A stretch of DNA of 64,000 bases, taken from NCBI GenBank assembly GCA_001898145.1, contig MKSR01000008.1, positions 62,001-126,000 on the forward strand, written 5' to 3'. A program made the position numbers and the translations under genes. The notes beneath the pieces are model-generated. The model saw nothing but the letters and a program-made list of their open reading frames with translations, did no database searches and was not told where the DNA came from. This document shows positions 54,496-63,944 of the stretch, in pieces; the first letter of the stretch is position 1, and the number at the start of each line of letters is the position of its first letter. The DNA is from Dyadobacter sp. 50-39 (GTDB lineage Bacteria; Bacteroidota; Bacteroidia; Cytophagales; Spirosomataceae).

Positions 54496-54553
54496 GGATG
54501 GCAGTTTAGGTTTTAGAAAAAGGCGGCTGCCCGCATTTTCTATTGGTATCAAA

Positions 54554-54593
54554 AATACCCGGCAAACCAGCTTTGAGGTTGATACCGGGTATT
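54554..54593 (-). terminator. intrinsic terminator downstream of the YceI gene
   Basis: AATACCCGG (54554-54562) and CCGGGTATT (54585-54593) can pair; read on the minus strand the stem is followed by a run of T. It lies just beyond the yceI stop. Confidence 0.65.
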
Positions 54594-54623
54594 AAAAGTT
54601 TATGATAATAACTAAATGACTGA

Positions 54624-55157
54624 TTATGGCTGTTTTACGAGCTGAATATTGGCAATCAGCTTCACGTCCTCACCAATTACTAAGCCTCCCGAATCCGTGA
54701 GCTGCATGTAATTCAGGCCAAATTCCTGGCGGCTCAAACGGCCTTCCACCTCAAATCCGATGCGGATATTGCCGTCGCTATCCTTTTCGGCACCGCCATA
54801 TTCGGCATCGAGTTCGATCGGTTTGGTAATGCCTTTGAGCGTAAGCAGCCCGGAGAGCTTATAGTTATCGCCTTTTACTTTATGAAAATAGTTGGATTGA
54901 AAGGTAATGTGCGGATATTGCTCTGCATCGAAGAAATCCGCCGAACGCAAATGGGCGTCGCGCATTTCCACATTGGTATCGATACTGTTCACGTCGAGGG
55001 AGAAATGAATTTCCGCATTTTCAAAATTATTCAAATCCGAAGTGGCCCCGCCTTCAAAATTGTTGAAGGAACCCGTGATCGTCGAAATGACCAGGTGTTT
55101 GATTTTGAACTGCACTTCGGAATGCGCCGGGTCTACGATCCATTTTGTAACTGCCAT
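54624..55157 (-). CDS. YceI-family lipocalin-like protein
   Basis: A 177-residue YceI-like beta-barrel. WIVDPAHSEVQFKIKHLVISTITGSFNNFEG is the family opening, and AEIHFSLDVNSIDTNVEMRDAHLRSADFFDAEQYPHITFQS and YKLSGLLTLKGITKPIELD follow. The family binds isoprenoid or lipid ligands. No signal peptide is visible, so it may be cytoplasmic, as in some Bacteroidota homologues. Confidence 0.93.
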   Translation of the reverse strand: MAVTKWIVDPAHSEVQFKIKHLVISTITGSFNNFEGGATSDLNNFENAEIHFSLDVNSIDTNVEMRDAHLRSADFFDAEQYPHITFQSNYFHKVKGDNYKLSGLLTLKGITKPIELDAEYGGAEKDSDGNIRIGFEVEGRLSRQEFGLNYMQLTDSGGLVIGEDVKLIANIQLVKQP

Positions 55158-55340
55158 AGGTGTATTATTTAAATTTCACGAAATACTGTTCGCTCTAAAA
55201 TTAACATTCCTGCTGTACAAACGTCTATTGAAACGATTTAATTCTGATCTGAAAGCGTGTTCACAATAAAATAAATGGCACGTAATTTTTAAGTAACTAA
55301 GCATCATTACATTGAACCACAATACTAATCCGACTCATAA

Positions 55341-56141
55341 ATGAAAATGAAGGGCAGAAGCATATTCACGTACGACGTGTATGCCCCCACCACCGTGACC
55401 ACCATGTTACGACCCCGCCGTCAGGAAGGCCAGTCGATCATCCAGGAAGGTTTTAACATAGAGCCGCCCGTACCGTTTTCGGAGTATACCGACCTTTACG
55501 GCAATCCCTGCCAGCGCACGATCCTGCCCGTGGGCAGGGTTACCATCACCACCGAAGTGCAGGCCCAGGTGAATCCCACGAAGCCGATCCCTAATCCGGC
55601 TCCTGCGTATATGCTTGTAGGGGATTTGCCGGATGATGTCATGCATTACATCCTGCCCAGCCGCTATTGCCAGTCGGATCTGCATGAAATCAACATGTTA
55701 GCACTGGAAATAGCCGGTAACCTTACACCAGGCTACGATCAGGTGGAGGCCATCCGCACCTGGATCCACAATAATATACGCTATCAATACGGTGTTTCCA
55801 ATGCTGCCACGACAGCCCTCGACACCGCCTACAGCCGCGTAGGCGTGTGCCGCGACTTCACGCACCTTGCCATTGCATTATGCCGGAACCTTTGCATTCC
55901 GACCCGGATGACCGTAGGTTACCTCGATAAACTGAAAGATATGGACCTGCACGCCTGGTTTGAAGTATTCATCGGCGGCGAATGGTATACTTTCGACGCG
56001 GTGCAGGAAAAAACCGAGGGGTACCGCATCGAAATCGCCCATGGCCGCGACGCCGCAGATGTGGCGATGGTTACCCAGTACGGCAATGCAGCGCTGCAAT
56101 CGCTGCACGTGGAAGTGGAGTTGCTCGAAGCGGAGCAATAA
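55341..56141 (+). CDS. transglutaminase-like cysteine protease (DUF/BTLCP group)
   Basis: A 266-residue protein with an N-terminal beta domain (FTYDVYAPTTVTTMLRP, about residues 1-110) and a transglutaminase-like catalytic domain. The triad is visible as VGVCRDFTH (Cys), MDLHAWFEV (His) and WYTFDAVQ (Asp). This is the group that clusters with Anbu, alpha-E and ATP-grasp genes in many bacteria; here it is about 7 kb from the Anbu pair, on the opposite strand. Confidence 0.88.
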   Translation: MKMKGRSIFTYDVYAPTTVTTMLRPRRQEGQSIIQEGFNIEPPVPFSEYTDLYGNPCQRTILPVGRVTITTEVQAQVNPTKPIPNPAPAYMLVGDLPDDVMHYILPSRYCQSDLHEINMLALEIAGNLTPGYDQVEAIRTWIHNNIRYQYGVSNAATTALDTAYSRVGVCRDFTHLAIALCRNLCIPTRMTVGYLDKLKDMDLHAWFEVFIGGEWYTFDAVQEKTEGYRIEIAHGRDAADVAMVTQYGNAALQSLHVEVELLEAEQ

Positions 56142-56145
56142 ACAA

Positions 56146-56177
56146 AAAGCCGGTACCGGAATCCGGTATCGGCTTTG
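56146..56177. terminator. bidirectional terminator between the transglutaminase gene and kbl
   Basis: A near-perfect stem (56146-56160 with 56162-56176) lies in the gap between the convergent genes, with A and T flanks. Confidence 0.75.
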
Positions 56178-56208
56178 CTCTATTCGGTCTTAGTTTTAAA
56201 AATGGGGC

Positions 56209-57396
56209 TTAAATGACGCCCAATTCCTTTCCGACTTTCGTAAACGCCGCCACGGCCTTTTCGAGGTCCGCTTGCTCGTGCCCTGCGGAGATTTGCACGC
56301 GGATCCGCGCCTTGCCTTGCGGCACCACGGGATAAAAGAAGCCTATTACATAAATGCCTTCGCTGAGCAATCTGGCTGCGAATTCTTGCGCCAGTTTGGC
56401 TTCATAAAGCATAATCGGGACGATCGGGTGCTCGCCAGGGAGAATATCGAAACCTACGTCGGTCATGGCCTTGCGGAAATACTGGGTATTCTGTTCCAGC
56501 TTGTCGCGCAATGCGGTGGACGAGGTGAGCAGGTCGAGTACTTTTATGGAGGCTCCGACAATGGAAGGAGCCAATGTATTGGAAAACAAATAAGGTCTGG
56601 AACGCTGGCGAAGGATCTCCACGATCTCCTTTTTGGCAGCTGTAAACCCGCCCGATGCACCGCCTAATGCTTTGCCGTAAGTACCTGTTATAATGTCGAT
56701 CCGACCCATTACGTTGCGGAATTCGTGTGTGCCGCGGCCGGTTTTGCCCATAAAGCCGGTAGCATGGCACTCGTCGATCATCACCATGGCCTTATATTGT
56801 TCTGAGAGGTCGCAGATTTGGTCGAGGCGGGCGATGGTACCGTCCATCGAGAAAACGCCGTCGGTCACCACCAGGATTCGACGGCTGCCTTGTGCGTCTT
56901 GAAGCTGTTTTTCAAGATCGGCCATGTCGTTATGCTTGTAACGGAACCGCTTGGCCTTGCAAAGGCGCACGCCGTCGATAATCGACGCGTGGTTCAGTTC
57001 GTCGGAGATAATGGCGTCCTGCTCGTTGAGCAACGGCTCGAAAATCCCGCCATTGGCATCGAACGCCGCTGCATAGAGAATGCAATCCTCGGTACCGAGG
57101 AATTCGGCCGTTTTGCGTTCCAGTTCCTTGTGAATATCCTGCGTCCCGCAGATAAACCGCACCGACGACATTCCGAAACCATGGGAATGAATGGCGTCGA
57201 TACCCGCCTGGATCACATCAGGATGCGACGAAAGGCCTAAGTAGTTATTTGCACAAAAGTTGAGCACATCCGCCCCGTCGGTCGTAGCAATATGCGCCGA
57301 CTGCGGCGTGGTAATCACGCGCTCTTTTTTATATAACCCCGCCGACCGGATCGCTTCCAGTTCGGTTTGAAGTTCTTGTTGGATGTTACCGTACAT
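56209..57396 (-). CDS. kbl: 2-amino-3-ketobutyrate CoA ligase (glycine C-acetyltransferase)
   Basis: A 395-residue PLP enzyme of the alpha-oxoamine synthase family, splitting 2-amino-3-ketobutyrate with CoA to glycine and acetyl-CoA. [46 protein letters not shown] and the PLP lysine in [15 protein letters not shown] are all present. The partner threonine dehydrogenase lies upstream on the same strand past the octamer array. Confidence 0.93.
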   Translation of the reverse strand: MYGNIQQELQTELEAIRSAGLYKKERVITTPQSAHIATTDGADVLNFCANNYLGLSSHPDVIQAGIDAIHSHGFGMSSVRFICGTQDIHKELERKTAEFLGTEDCILYAAAFDANGGIFEPLLNEQDAIISDELNHASIIDGVRLCKAKRFRYKHNDMADLEKQLQDAQGSRRILVVTDGVFSMDGTIARLDQICDLSEQYKAMVMIDECHATGFMGKTGRGTHEFRNVMGRIDIITGTYGKALGGASGGFTAAKKEIVEILRQRSRPYLFSNTLAPSIVGASIKVLDLLTSSTALRDKLEQNTQYFRKAMTDVGFDILPGEHPIVPIMLYEAKLAQEFAARLLSEGIYVIGFFYPVVPQGKARIRVQISAGHEQADLEKAVAAFTKVGKELGVI

Positions 57397-57408
57397 GGTG
57401 ATGAATTT

Positions 57409-57606
57409 TGAATGAGTGAATGAGCGAATGACGGAATTTTGAATGATTGAATGATTGAATGATTGAATGAGTGAATGAGTGAATGAGTGAATGAGTGAAT
57501 TTGAACGAGTTTCAGAATTTAACCGAAGGCAGACCTCCCTAGAAAATATTCAATCATTCAATCATTCGGTCATTCAATCAGTCACACATTCACACATTCA
57601 CTCATT
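57409..57606. repeat. octamer array and inverted counterpart between tdh and kbl
   Basis: GAATGATT/GAATGAGT-type octamers fill 57409-57500 in about eleven units. An inverted counterpart (ATTCAATC, ATTCACTC types) spans 57549-57606 and runs into the last codons of tdh. The two halves can pair into a long imperfect hairpin around the unrelated middle at 57501-57548. Confidence 0.85.
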
Positions 57607-58551
57607 CACAACCTGGTACTTCTTCCGCAACTCGCTGATCATTTCCTGCGTCATCTTATCAAGCGAGTAGCTTGGCCGCCAGCCCCAGTCTTTCCGGGCC
57701 TGGGCATCGTCGATTTCCTGGGGCCAGGAATCGGCGATCGCCTGGCGGAAGTCCGGTTTGTAAGTTATGTTGAAGTCGGGAATAACCTTTTGAATGCTCC
57801 GCGCGATTTCCTCGGGTGAGAAGCTCATTCCGGCGAGGTTGTAAGAAGTGCGTACGGAAATTTTTTCGGCCGGCGCTTCCATGAGGCGCACGGTAGCGTC
57901 CATCGCGTCGCTGATGTAGATCATCGGCAGGGTCGTTTCGGGTTTCAAAAAGCATTCAAATGCCTCTCCCTTCACCGCTTTGTGATAAATATCCACCGCG
58001 TAGTCGGTAGTACCGCCGCCCGGCATCGACTGGTGGCCGATAATGCCCGGGTAACGCAACGAGCGGATATCCACGCCGTAACGTTTGAAATAGTAGTTGG
58101 ACCAGTTTTCACCGGCGGCTTTGCTGATGCCGTAAACCGTCGAAGGATCGAGGTATGACCATTGCTCGGCCAGCGTATCCACGCGGTCGCCGAACACGGC
58201 AATGGAGCTTGGATAAAACACTTTACTTACCCCGTTTTCACGCGCTACTTCGAGGACGTTGAAATACGTCTGCATATTGATATGCCACGTTCGGAGCGGA
58301 TCCTGCTCGCCTTTTGCCGAAAGGATCGCCGCGAGGTGATAGATTTGTGTAATGCCATATTTACGCACCAGCGCGGCCATTTCAGCAGCGTTTGTCGCGT
58401 CGAGTTGCTCGAAGATGCCGGTCGGGAATTCGGGCATACGGATGTCCGTCGCCACCACCTTTCCCATTCCGTAGATTCCCCTCAGATATTCCACCAGAAC
58501 AGATCCGATCTGCCCGTTTGCTCCTATTACTAAAACGCAGTCCGTTTTCAT
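57598..58551 (-). CDS. SDR-type L-threonine 3-dehydrogenase
   Basis: A 317-residue NAD-dependent short-chain dehydrogenase of the UDP-epimerase-like type. CVLVIGANGQIGSVLVEYL is the GxxGxxG motif, YHLAAILSAKGEQDPL and SSIAVFGDR follow, and YGISKAAGENWS holds the YxxxK catalytic pair. With kbl downstream it forms the threonine-to-glycine route. The start at 58551 (MKTDC) matches family N-termini; the frame extends 33 codons upstream without family signal. The final codons lie in the octamer array. Confidence 0.88.
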   Translation of the reverse strand: MKTDCVLVIGANGQIGSVLVEYLRGIYGMGKVVATDIRMPEFPTGIFEQLDATNAAEMAALVRKYGITQIYHLAAILSAKGEQDPLRTWHINMQTYFNVLEVARENGVSKVFYPSSIAVFGDRVDTLAEQWSYLDPSTVYGISKAAGENWSNYYFKRYGVDIRSLRYPGIIGHQSMPGGGTTDYAVDIYHKAVKGEAFECFLKPETTLPMIYISDAMDATVRLMEAPAEKISVRTSYNLAGMSFSPEEIARSIQKVIPDFNITYKPDFRQAIADSWPQEIDDAQARKDWGWRPSYSLDKMTQEMISELRKKYQVVNE

Positions 58552-58723
58552 AAAAAACAACTTTTGGATAAAGCATAAATCACTTGCAATTTCCCATTTG
58601 CGAAAACTATTTTCAAGAAACAGCCCATTTCGCAGGAAACATTGCCGCACTATTTGATTTTTGGAGCAAAATTTACTTTTTGAGGTTCATTTCTAAAGCC
58701 GTATCAGTAAATATTATTGCCCT

Positions 58724-59185
58724 ATGGAACAGTTGGACAAAATCGATACCAAAATCCTCCGCATTCTTCAAAAAGATGCAAAAAAAACGACAAAGGAAAT
58801 CGCGACGATGCTCAACCTGACGGTATCGCCCGTGTACGAGCGGATCAGAAGACTGGAAAGCCTGGGCTACATCAAGCAGTACGTAGCCATTTTAGATAAA
58901 AAACTGATTAACAGACACGTTACGACGATCTGCCAGGTATCGATGCGCTACCACAATGAGGCGTTTATCGAGAAGTTCGAACAGGAGATACAAAACCTCC
59001 ACGAAGTGCAGGAATGCTACCACATGGCCGGTCAGGTGGATTTTCTTTTAAAAATCAATGTCGCCAGCCTCGACGAGTACCACGATTTCGTGAAGTACAA
59101 GCTGTCCAAGATCGACAACATAGGCGTGCTCAACAGCACCTTCGTGTTGAAGGAGATCAAGCACACCTCGGAGTTTTACATTTAA
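58724..59185 (+). CDS. Lrp/AsnC-family transcriptional regulator
   Basis: A 153-residue Lrp-type regulator. The winged HTH is at residues 1-60 (LDKIDTKILRILQKDAKKTTKEIATMLNLTVSPVYERIRRLE), followed by the RAM ligand-binding domain (about 70-150; VQECYHMAGQVDFLLKI). It is divergent from the threonine dehydrogenase with 172 bases between, so it probably controls the kbl/tdh pair. Its last 4 bases overlap the next gene on the other strand. Confidence 0.93.
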   Translation: MEQLDKIDTKILRILQKDAKKTTKEIATMLNLTVSPVYERIRRLESLGYIKQYVAILDKKLINRHVTTICQVSMRYHNEAFIEKFEQEIQNLHEVQECYHMAGQVDFLLKINVASLDEYHDFVKYKLSKIDNIGVLNSTFVLKEIKHTSEFYI

Positions 59186-61584
59186 AGGCTCCGTTTCCTG
59201 ACGTCGAAGGAAACCGTTTTGCTGCCTGCCTTGCCATCGGGTGTAATCCCCTGGATCACGACCTGGTAACGGCCTGTTTGGTCGGACGTGTAAAACTCGA
59301 TTGTGGCTTTGCCGTCTTTGCCCGTGGTAACATTGGGTGCCCAATGCAGGAGGTTCCGGAAATCGGCCACGCGGCTGTTTGCATTGTTGCTGTCGTATTT
59401 CGGTGCGTAAAACTCCCGTTGTGCCTGTACGCCCTCGTAAGGCATAACCAGCACTTTGGGGTCGAGCTCGAAGCCGCCCAGGTCGCCGCGGTAGGTAGAG
59501 AAACTGACAATGCCGGTGAATGTCATCGGTCCCAGGAAGTAGCGCGAGCTGATCAGCTCGATTTTCTTCACTTTCAATGGGTCCATTTCGATGATCTTGT
59601 CGGCATCGAACACCGGGATACCATCCAAAAGCATCAGCGGATCGGTGGTATAATAGGTATTAGGAAGCAATTTATCGATCATCCGCAAATGGAATTCTTT
59701 TTGCCGCCTGCGCACGAGGATGCCTTTGACATATTCCCTCAATACCTCTTCCATGGTAGGGAAACGGGTGAAATCGTCAAGGAAATACTTCTCATCAGGC
59801 ATCCCGAAAAACGGTAGTGAATCCGTTAGCACGGCTTTCTTTTCGGCATAAACCCTTGGCAGAAATGCATTGGCGGTCTGCATATTGATAGAACGCGTAA
59901 GCAGCTGGCCTTCCTGATTTTTGTCGAAAAAGAAAGAAGGGACAGGCGTCGTCGAGAACTGTTTCGAGAATGGAGAGGCTACCTCGAAGCGGTAGGAAGA
60001 GTCGGTTGCCAGGTTGGTTTGCAAGGTAATTTCCTTGGGACCGACGAACTGGCGCACTTCAAATTTGACCCGTCCTTCCTTGTCGCTCATATCCACATAC
60101 AAGCGTGCGGGAACGTCCAGCGAAGCCAGGTAAGCATCTTTGTTCACAGCCGGTGTGCCATCGGCGCGGTTAAGCACCCGGGCGTTGATGAAATGGCCGT
60201 CATATTCCGGCAAATGCTCGAAGCCTATCAACTGACCGCCAAAAACCTTGTCCCATTTCAGCCGGCGCCAGCCGTGGGTGAGCATAAGGTTGTCGAGCTG
60301 CCGGTCGGTATCCTGGTTTACCTGCTGGAAATAATAGGCCGGATTCTCGATATCGCCTTTCAAATCGGCCGTAAGCCACAAATAGCTGTGGATGTCCTGC
60401 TGCCGTTGGTACTGGATTGAATCGTCCAGGTAAACAGCCACCGACAAATTACTCCAGGCCGGCTGCGACTGCTCCGCAGTGGCGGAAATGTTCATCGCCA
60501 CTTTCTCGCGTCCGATGAAGCTTTTGCCGACTTGCGCGTCGATTGACAGCTGTTTTTCAGGACGTTTGAAATACAATCTTTCACAAACCGGTTTCAGCTT
60601 TTCATTGAAAACCGTGATCTGGGAAATGCCTTCCCCGAGCCGGGATCTTTCCAGCAAAAATACCGCCTGCCCTTTCCCCAGGCCTTTTTTTCCAAAAACT
60701 GCATTGGTCTGGCGCGTGTGTGCGACGAGGTACACGGTCACGGGCTCTTCACTGTCGAGCTTTGCGGTTACTATCACTTTCACCAGCGCGGCGGTCGAAT
60801 CTTTCACCTCCATGACATAACCCTGCGGTTCCACTTTGGGAAATGCATATTCAAAGCGACCGCCTTTGCTGTCGGTAATGGCCGCCTTGTAAACCGCATT
60901 GCCTTCGGGTTTGAGCTTAAAATAGCCGATACCATTCAGTTCCGGTTCAAACTCCCGTACCGTCTCATTTTGCTCATTCAAAATGACCCCTTTGAACTTA
61001 ATCCCTTTTCCATCCACACCGACTCCGCGAAATGCAACTTTACTTTCGATACCACTGACCAAATGGCCGCCCTCCGGAAAAAACTGCACATCGTAACGGG
61101 TTTCCTCCTTCGACGCCCTATCAGGATCGAAGCGTACGAATGGGTTGAGGATGGAAATCGGGGTCTCGAAATAATTGTCCGCGGAGAAATTCTTCATCCA
61201 GTTGGTGTAGCAGCGCAGCTTGTACTTCCCGCTTACGAGCGTGGAAGGAACGAGCGCCGACCCGTTACCGCGGCCATCGATCATCGAAAACTTGGTTTGC
61301 ATCACCGCATTGTTCTCACTGTCGAGCACTTCCAGGTACGCTACCTTACTAAGGTCTAGAAAGCGGTGCGTAGCGCCATGGAGGTTATAGGCTTTGAACC
61401 AGATCGTCTCCCCTACGAGGTAAAAAGGGCGATCGATATGCACGTACATTTTTTCCTGCACGGCCCGCTCGGTGTAAAGTTCAAAGCGTTGCCGCATCGA
61501 GGCGAGCATGGCATCATCCTGCGCATACGAAGGGCTGTAACCTGCCAGCGCCAGCAAACCATAAATAAATGTCCTGAGTCTCAT
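59182..61584 (-). CDS. macroglobulin-like protein with C-terminal TonB-plug-like domain
   Basis: An 800-residue secreted protein. After the signal peptide (cut near SYAQ) comes an MG2/macroglobulin-like region (KMYVHIDRPFYLVGETIWFKAY, ISILNPFVRFD) over about residues 40-330, then beta domains of unclear type. The C-terminal part (about 640-720) has LMLLDGIPVFDADKIIEMDPLKVKKIELISSRYFLGPMTFTGIVSFST, which is the TonB-dependent receptor plug pattern (GxP...I..I.P.dI..IEVL.g). No thioester (CGEQ) motif is seen. It lies beside two DUF4249 lipoproteins and a TonB receptor, all on the same strand. Confidence 0.8.
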   Translation of the reverse strand: MRLRTFIYGLLALAGYSPSYAQDDAMLASMRQRFELYTERAVQEKMYVHIDRPFYLVGETIWFKAYNLHGATHRFLDLSKVAYLEVLDSENNAVMQTKFSMIDGRGNGSALVPSTLVSGKYKLRCYTNWMKNFSADNYFETPISILNPFVRFDPDRASKEETRYDVQFFPEGGHLVSGIESKVAFRGVGVDGKGIKFKGVILNEQNETVREFEPELNGIGYFKLKPEGNAVYKAAITDSKGGRFEYAFPKVEPQGYVMEVKDSTAALVKVIVTAKLDSEEPVTVYLVAHTRQTNAVFGKKGLGKGQAVFLLERSRLGEGISQITVFNEKLKPVCERLYFKRPEKQLSIDAQVGKSFIGREKVAMNISATAEQSQPAWSNLSVAVYLDDSIQYQRQQDIHSYLWLTADLKGDIENPAYYFQQVNQDTDRQLDNLMLTHGWRRLKWDKVFGGQLIGFEHLPEYDGHFINARVLNRADGTPAVNKDAYLASLDVPARLYVDMSDKEGRVKFEVRQFVGPKEITLQTNLATDSSYRFEVASPFSKQFSTTPVPSFFFDKNQEGQLLTRSINMQTANAFLPRVYAEKKAVLTDSLPFFGMPDEKYFLDDFTRFPTMEEVLREYVKGILVRRRQKEFHLRMIDKLLPNTYYTTDPLMLLDGIPVFDADKIIEMDPLKVKKIELISSRYFLGPMTFTGIVSFSTYRGDLGGFELDPKVLVMPYEGVQAQREFYAPKYDSNNANSRVADFRNLLHWAPNVTTGKDGKATIEFYTSDQTGRYQVVIQGITPDGKAGSKTVSFDVRKRSL

Positions 61585-61608
61585 TATATATTTTATACAA
61601 TAGAATTG

Positions 61609-62802
61609 TTATCGATCCCAAAATGCCGGTTTGGTGGTAGTACCGCCCTGCGAGCGGCAGTCTGCACAGGATTCCGACGTTCCCAGGTAGCCGCTTTTCG
61701 GCTCACCCATATAATAGTACAGCAGTACCGCATTGCCGTTGAATGCCTGGTTGAAATCCAGCGTATCGGGGGCCATGCAGCGGGGATAGGCCCCCAACGT
61801 TTCCCGGATAAAAATCCGCTTTTTCTGCTCCTGCGCCGCGCTGAAATAGCCGAACACCAGCTCCTTCGAATCGGCTTTGGCGTGAATGTTGCCGGTCACC
61901 TGCGACGGTTGCGGATCAAACAGGCTACCTGTTCCCTGGGTTGTTTTGGCAAGGTCGGTCCAGTATTCAAATGCCTCGCGTGTCAACCCGTATTGCTTCA
62001 CAAGGATCGTATAACCGAAATACAGTTTGTTGGTAGCGATGTCCACGACATTGACCGGAATGTCCCGGATAATGTCCTGGCTCAGCTTGATCGTCGAACC
62101 CAATTTGATATCCCTCGACGGCAATGTCCGCCAGCATACGTTGATATTCTCGCTGCGCGTGACGATTTGCTTGGTTGTGTAATCACGCGTAAGGCTCGAA
62201 TAATAGGCCATTCGGTATTCGTAGGTTTCTTCGTAATTCCAGCGGTAAAAGCGCGTCTGGTTGCTCGGATCATGCGTGTTCACGTAGATGATCATGGCAT
62301 TTCTGCCTTCGTCGACGCGATAGGTTACACTGTCTATCGGCGGTGTTTTGCTTACCACTACGTAATCGGATTCGTATTCGCGCCCGTCAAGCCGCCTGAT
62401 CTTCAGCCGGTACCGGGCATCACGGTTGAAAGCAGCCGGCGGCAGTGTGTACGAGCCGTTACCCATGTCACGGAAAGCATAGTTTTCGCCGTTTTCCTGT
62501 TCCACGATCAGGGTCGCCCCCGATTCCGTTTCGAACTGCTTGTCGTCATTAGTCCCTTGCGTATGGCTCAGAATAATCCTGCTGGTATCCCCGTCGACAT
62601 TCAGGAAACCGTCCACAACGAGGTAGGTATCTGGATTGGTCACTTCCGGCGGCGAAAACGGTTCGATACAGCTGTTGATCACCAATCCTGCCGCCGCAAG
62701 CATTCCCGGCGACGCCCATCGCCCCCATTTCCTAGTTCCGTAGCTACTTTTCAGCTTTTTGATGAAGTTTCTTACTTTCACAATCATTCCAAATAAAATC
62801 AT
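61609..62802 (-). CDS. DUF4249 lipoprotein, second copy
   Basis: A DUF4249 lipoprotein of about 397 residues when started at 62802, where the ATG overlaps the stop of the copy upstream by one base (TAATG); the Met codon at 62787 is an alternative, and the frame is open to 62847. The lipobox is in GLVINSCIEPFSPPEV. The body is an Ig-like/beta-sandwich domain and the end has SCADCRSQGGTTTKPAFW. Its paralogue upstream shares the same motifs. DUF4249 has no known function; its lipoproteins accompany TonB receptors in Bacteroidota. Confidence 0.83.
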   Translation of the reverse strand: MILFGMIVKVRNFIKKLKSSYGTRKWGRWASPGMLAAAGLVINSCIEPFSPPEVTNPDTYLVVDGFLNVDGDTSRIILSHTQGTNDDKQFETESGATLIVEQENGENYAFRDMGNGSYTLPPAAFNRDARYRLKIRRLDGREYESDYVVVSKTPPIDSVTYRVDEGRNAMIIYVNTHDPSNQTRFYRWNYEETYEYRMAYYSSLTRDYTTKQIVTRSENINVCWRTLPSRDIKLGSTIKLSQDIIRDIPVNVVDIATNKLYFGYTILVKQYGLTREAFEYWTDLAKTTQGTGSLFDPQPSQVTGNIHAKADSKELVFGYFSAAQEQKKRIFIRETLGAYPRCMAPDTLDFNQAFNGNAVLLYYYMGEPKSGYLGTSESCADCRSQGGTTTKPAFWDR

Positions 62803-63929
62803 TACCAAAAAGAGGGTCTTTGCGTTGTACCACCCTGCAGGCGACAATCAGTGCAAGAATGGGCCGCCACCAGAACAGAATCCGAGCGCGGGCCCCAATA
62901 GGTCAGTAGCAGCTTTGCCGTGTTCAGCGCGCACTCATCGGCATCCCGCGACGAGCACCGGATCGGGATAGTGTCAGGTTCGGTGCAGCGCGGGAATATA
63001 CCCAGGTGGGGCGCGACGGTAAGTCTGCGGGTTTCCTCCGTGGCCGCGCTGAAATACCCGAATGCCAGCACGCGCGGGTCGGAAGTATTCCGGATATTGC
63101 CTGTCACCTGCGACGGTAATACGTCAAAAAGGCTTCCGGTACCTTGTGTCGTCTTCGACAGGTCGGTCCAGTATTCAAATGCCTGGCGCGACAGGCCGTA
63201 CTGCTTCACCAGGATGCTGTATTTGATGAAAAGCCTGTTGGTAGAAATCGGAACACGGTTCAGCGGCAGGTCCTTGATAATGTCACTGCTCAGCTTCACG
63301 GTACTTCCGAGCAGGATACTGCCTGATTTCAATGTCCGCCAGCACTTATTGATATTGTCGGGCCGGAGTACCACCGAATCGTTCCTGACCATCAATGCGG
63401 AATAATAAGTAGCCTCATACTCCCAGGTTTCCTCAAATTTCCAGCGGTAAAACTGCGTCTTGTTTTGCGCATCGTGGGTGTTCACGAGAAATATGCCCGC
63501 ATTCAGCACAGGGTCCACTCTGAAAGTAACACTATCGATTGCCGGCGTCACGTTCACAGACACGAAGTCAGATAAATACTCCTGATTGTCCTTCGTCTTG
63601 ATCCGCAGCCGGTACTTTCCCGAGCGATTGTATTGCCGCGGCGGCAACGTGTAAATGCCTGCGCCTGTTTCCGCAAGCGGCAGCGTTTCACCGTTCTCTT
63701 CCTCTACGGCCAGTTGGGCACCCCTTTCAATCGTCGGCAATGCAGTTGCATTCACATTCTGCGTTCTGCGCAACTCGATCCTGGTCGAATCGGTGCCGCT
63801 TACATTCAGGAACCCGTCGATCACCAGGTAGTTTTCATCCGAGTTCACCTCGGGCGGCGAAAACGGTTCTACACAGCTATCCGTCAGCAGCAACCCCAAA
63901 AAAACAATGATCAAATACCAATATCTCAT
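62802..63929 (-). CDS. DUF4249 lipoprotein, first copy
   Basis: A 375-residue lipoprotein, lipobox LLTDSC (about Cys19), then VEPFSPPEVNSDENYLVIDGFLNVSG, the DUF4249 opening. It ends in CTDCRLQGGTTQRPSFW, the same tail pattern as the copy downstream (C-x-D-C-R-x-Q-G-G-T-T-x2-P-x-F-W). The shared tandem arrangement and 40-50% apparent sequence likeness by eye suggest a duplication. It starts 15 bases after the stop of the TonB receptor gene whose end lies at the window edge, and it is translationally coupled to the next copy. Confidence 0.84.
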   Translation of the reverse strand: MRYWYLIIVFLGLLLTDSCVEPFSPPEVNSDENYLVIDGFLNVSGTDSTRIELRRTQNVNATALPTIERGAQLAVEEENGETLPLAETGAGIYTLPPRQYNRSGKYRLRIKTKDNQEYLSDFVSVNVTPAIDSVTFRVDPVLNAGIFLVNTHDAQNKTQFYRWKFEETWEYEATYYSALMVRNDSVVLRPDNINKCWRTLKSGSILLGSTVKLSSDIIKDLPLNRVPISTNRLFIKYSILVKQYGLSRQAFEYWTDLSKTTQGTGSLFDVLPSQVTGNIRNTSDPRVLAFGYFSAATEETRRLTVAPHLGIFPRCTEPDTIPIRCSSRDADECALNTAKLLLTYWGPRSDSVLVAAHSCTDCRLQGGTTQRPSFW

Positions 63930-63944
63930 AGCCTGCTGCCGGTT

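Noticed and set aside
57409-57606. possible CRISPR or origin iterons
   Set aside because: Units are 8 bases, continuous and degenerate, with an inverted counterpart; there is no cas gene or replication gene near.
61366-62796. 476-residue plus-strand open frame
   Set aside because: It is antisense to the macroglobulin-like and DUF4249 genes; no domain can be recognised.
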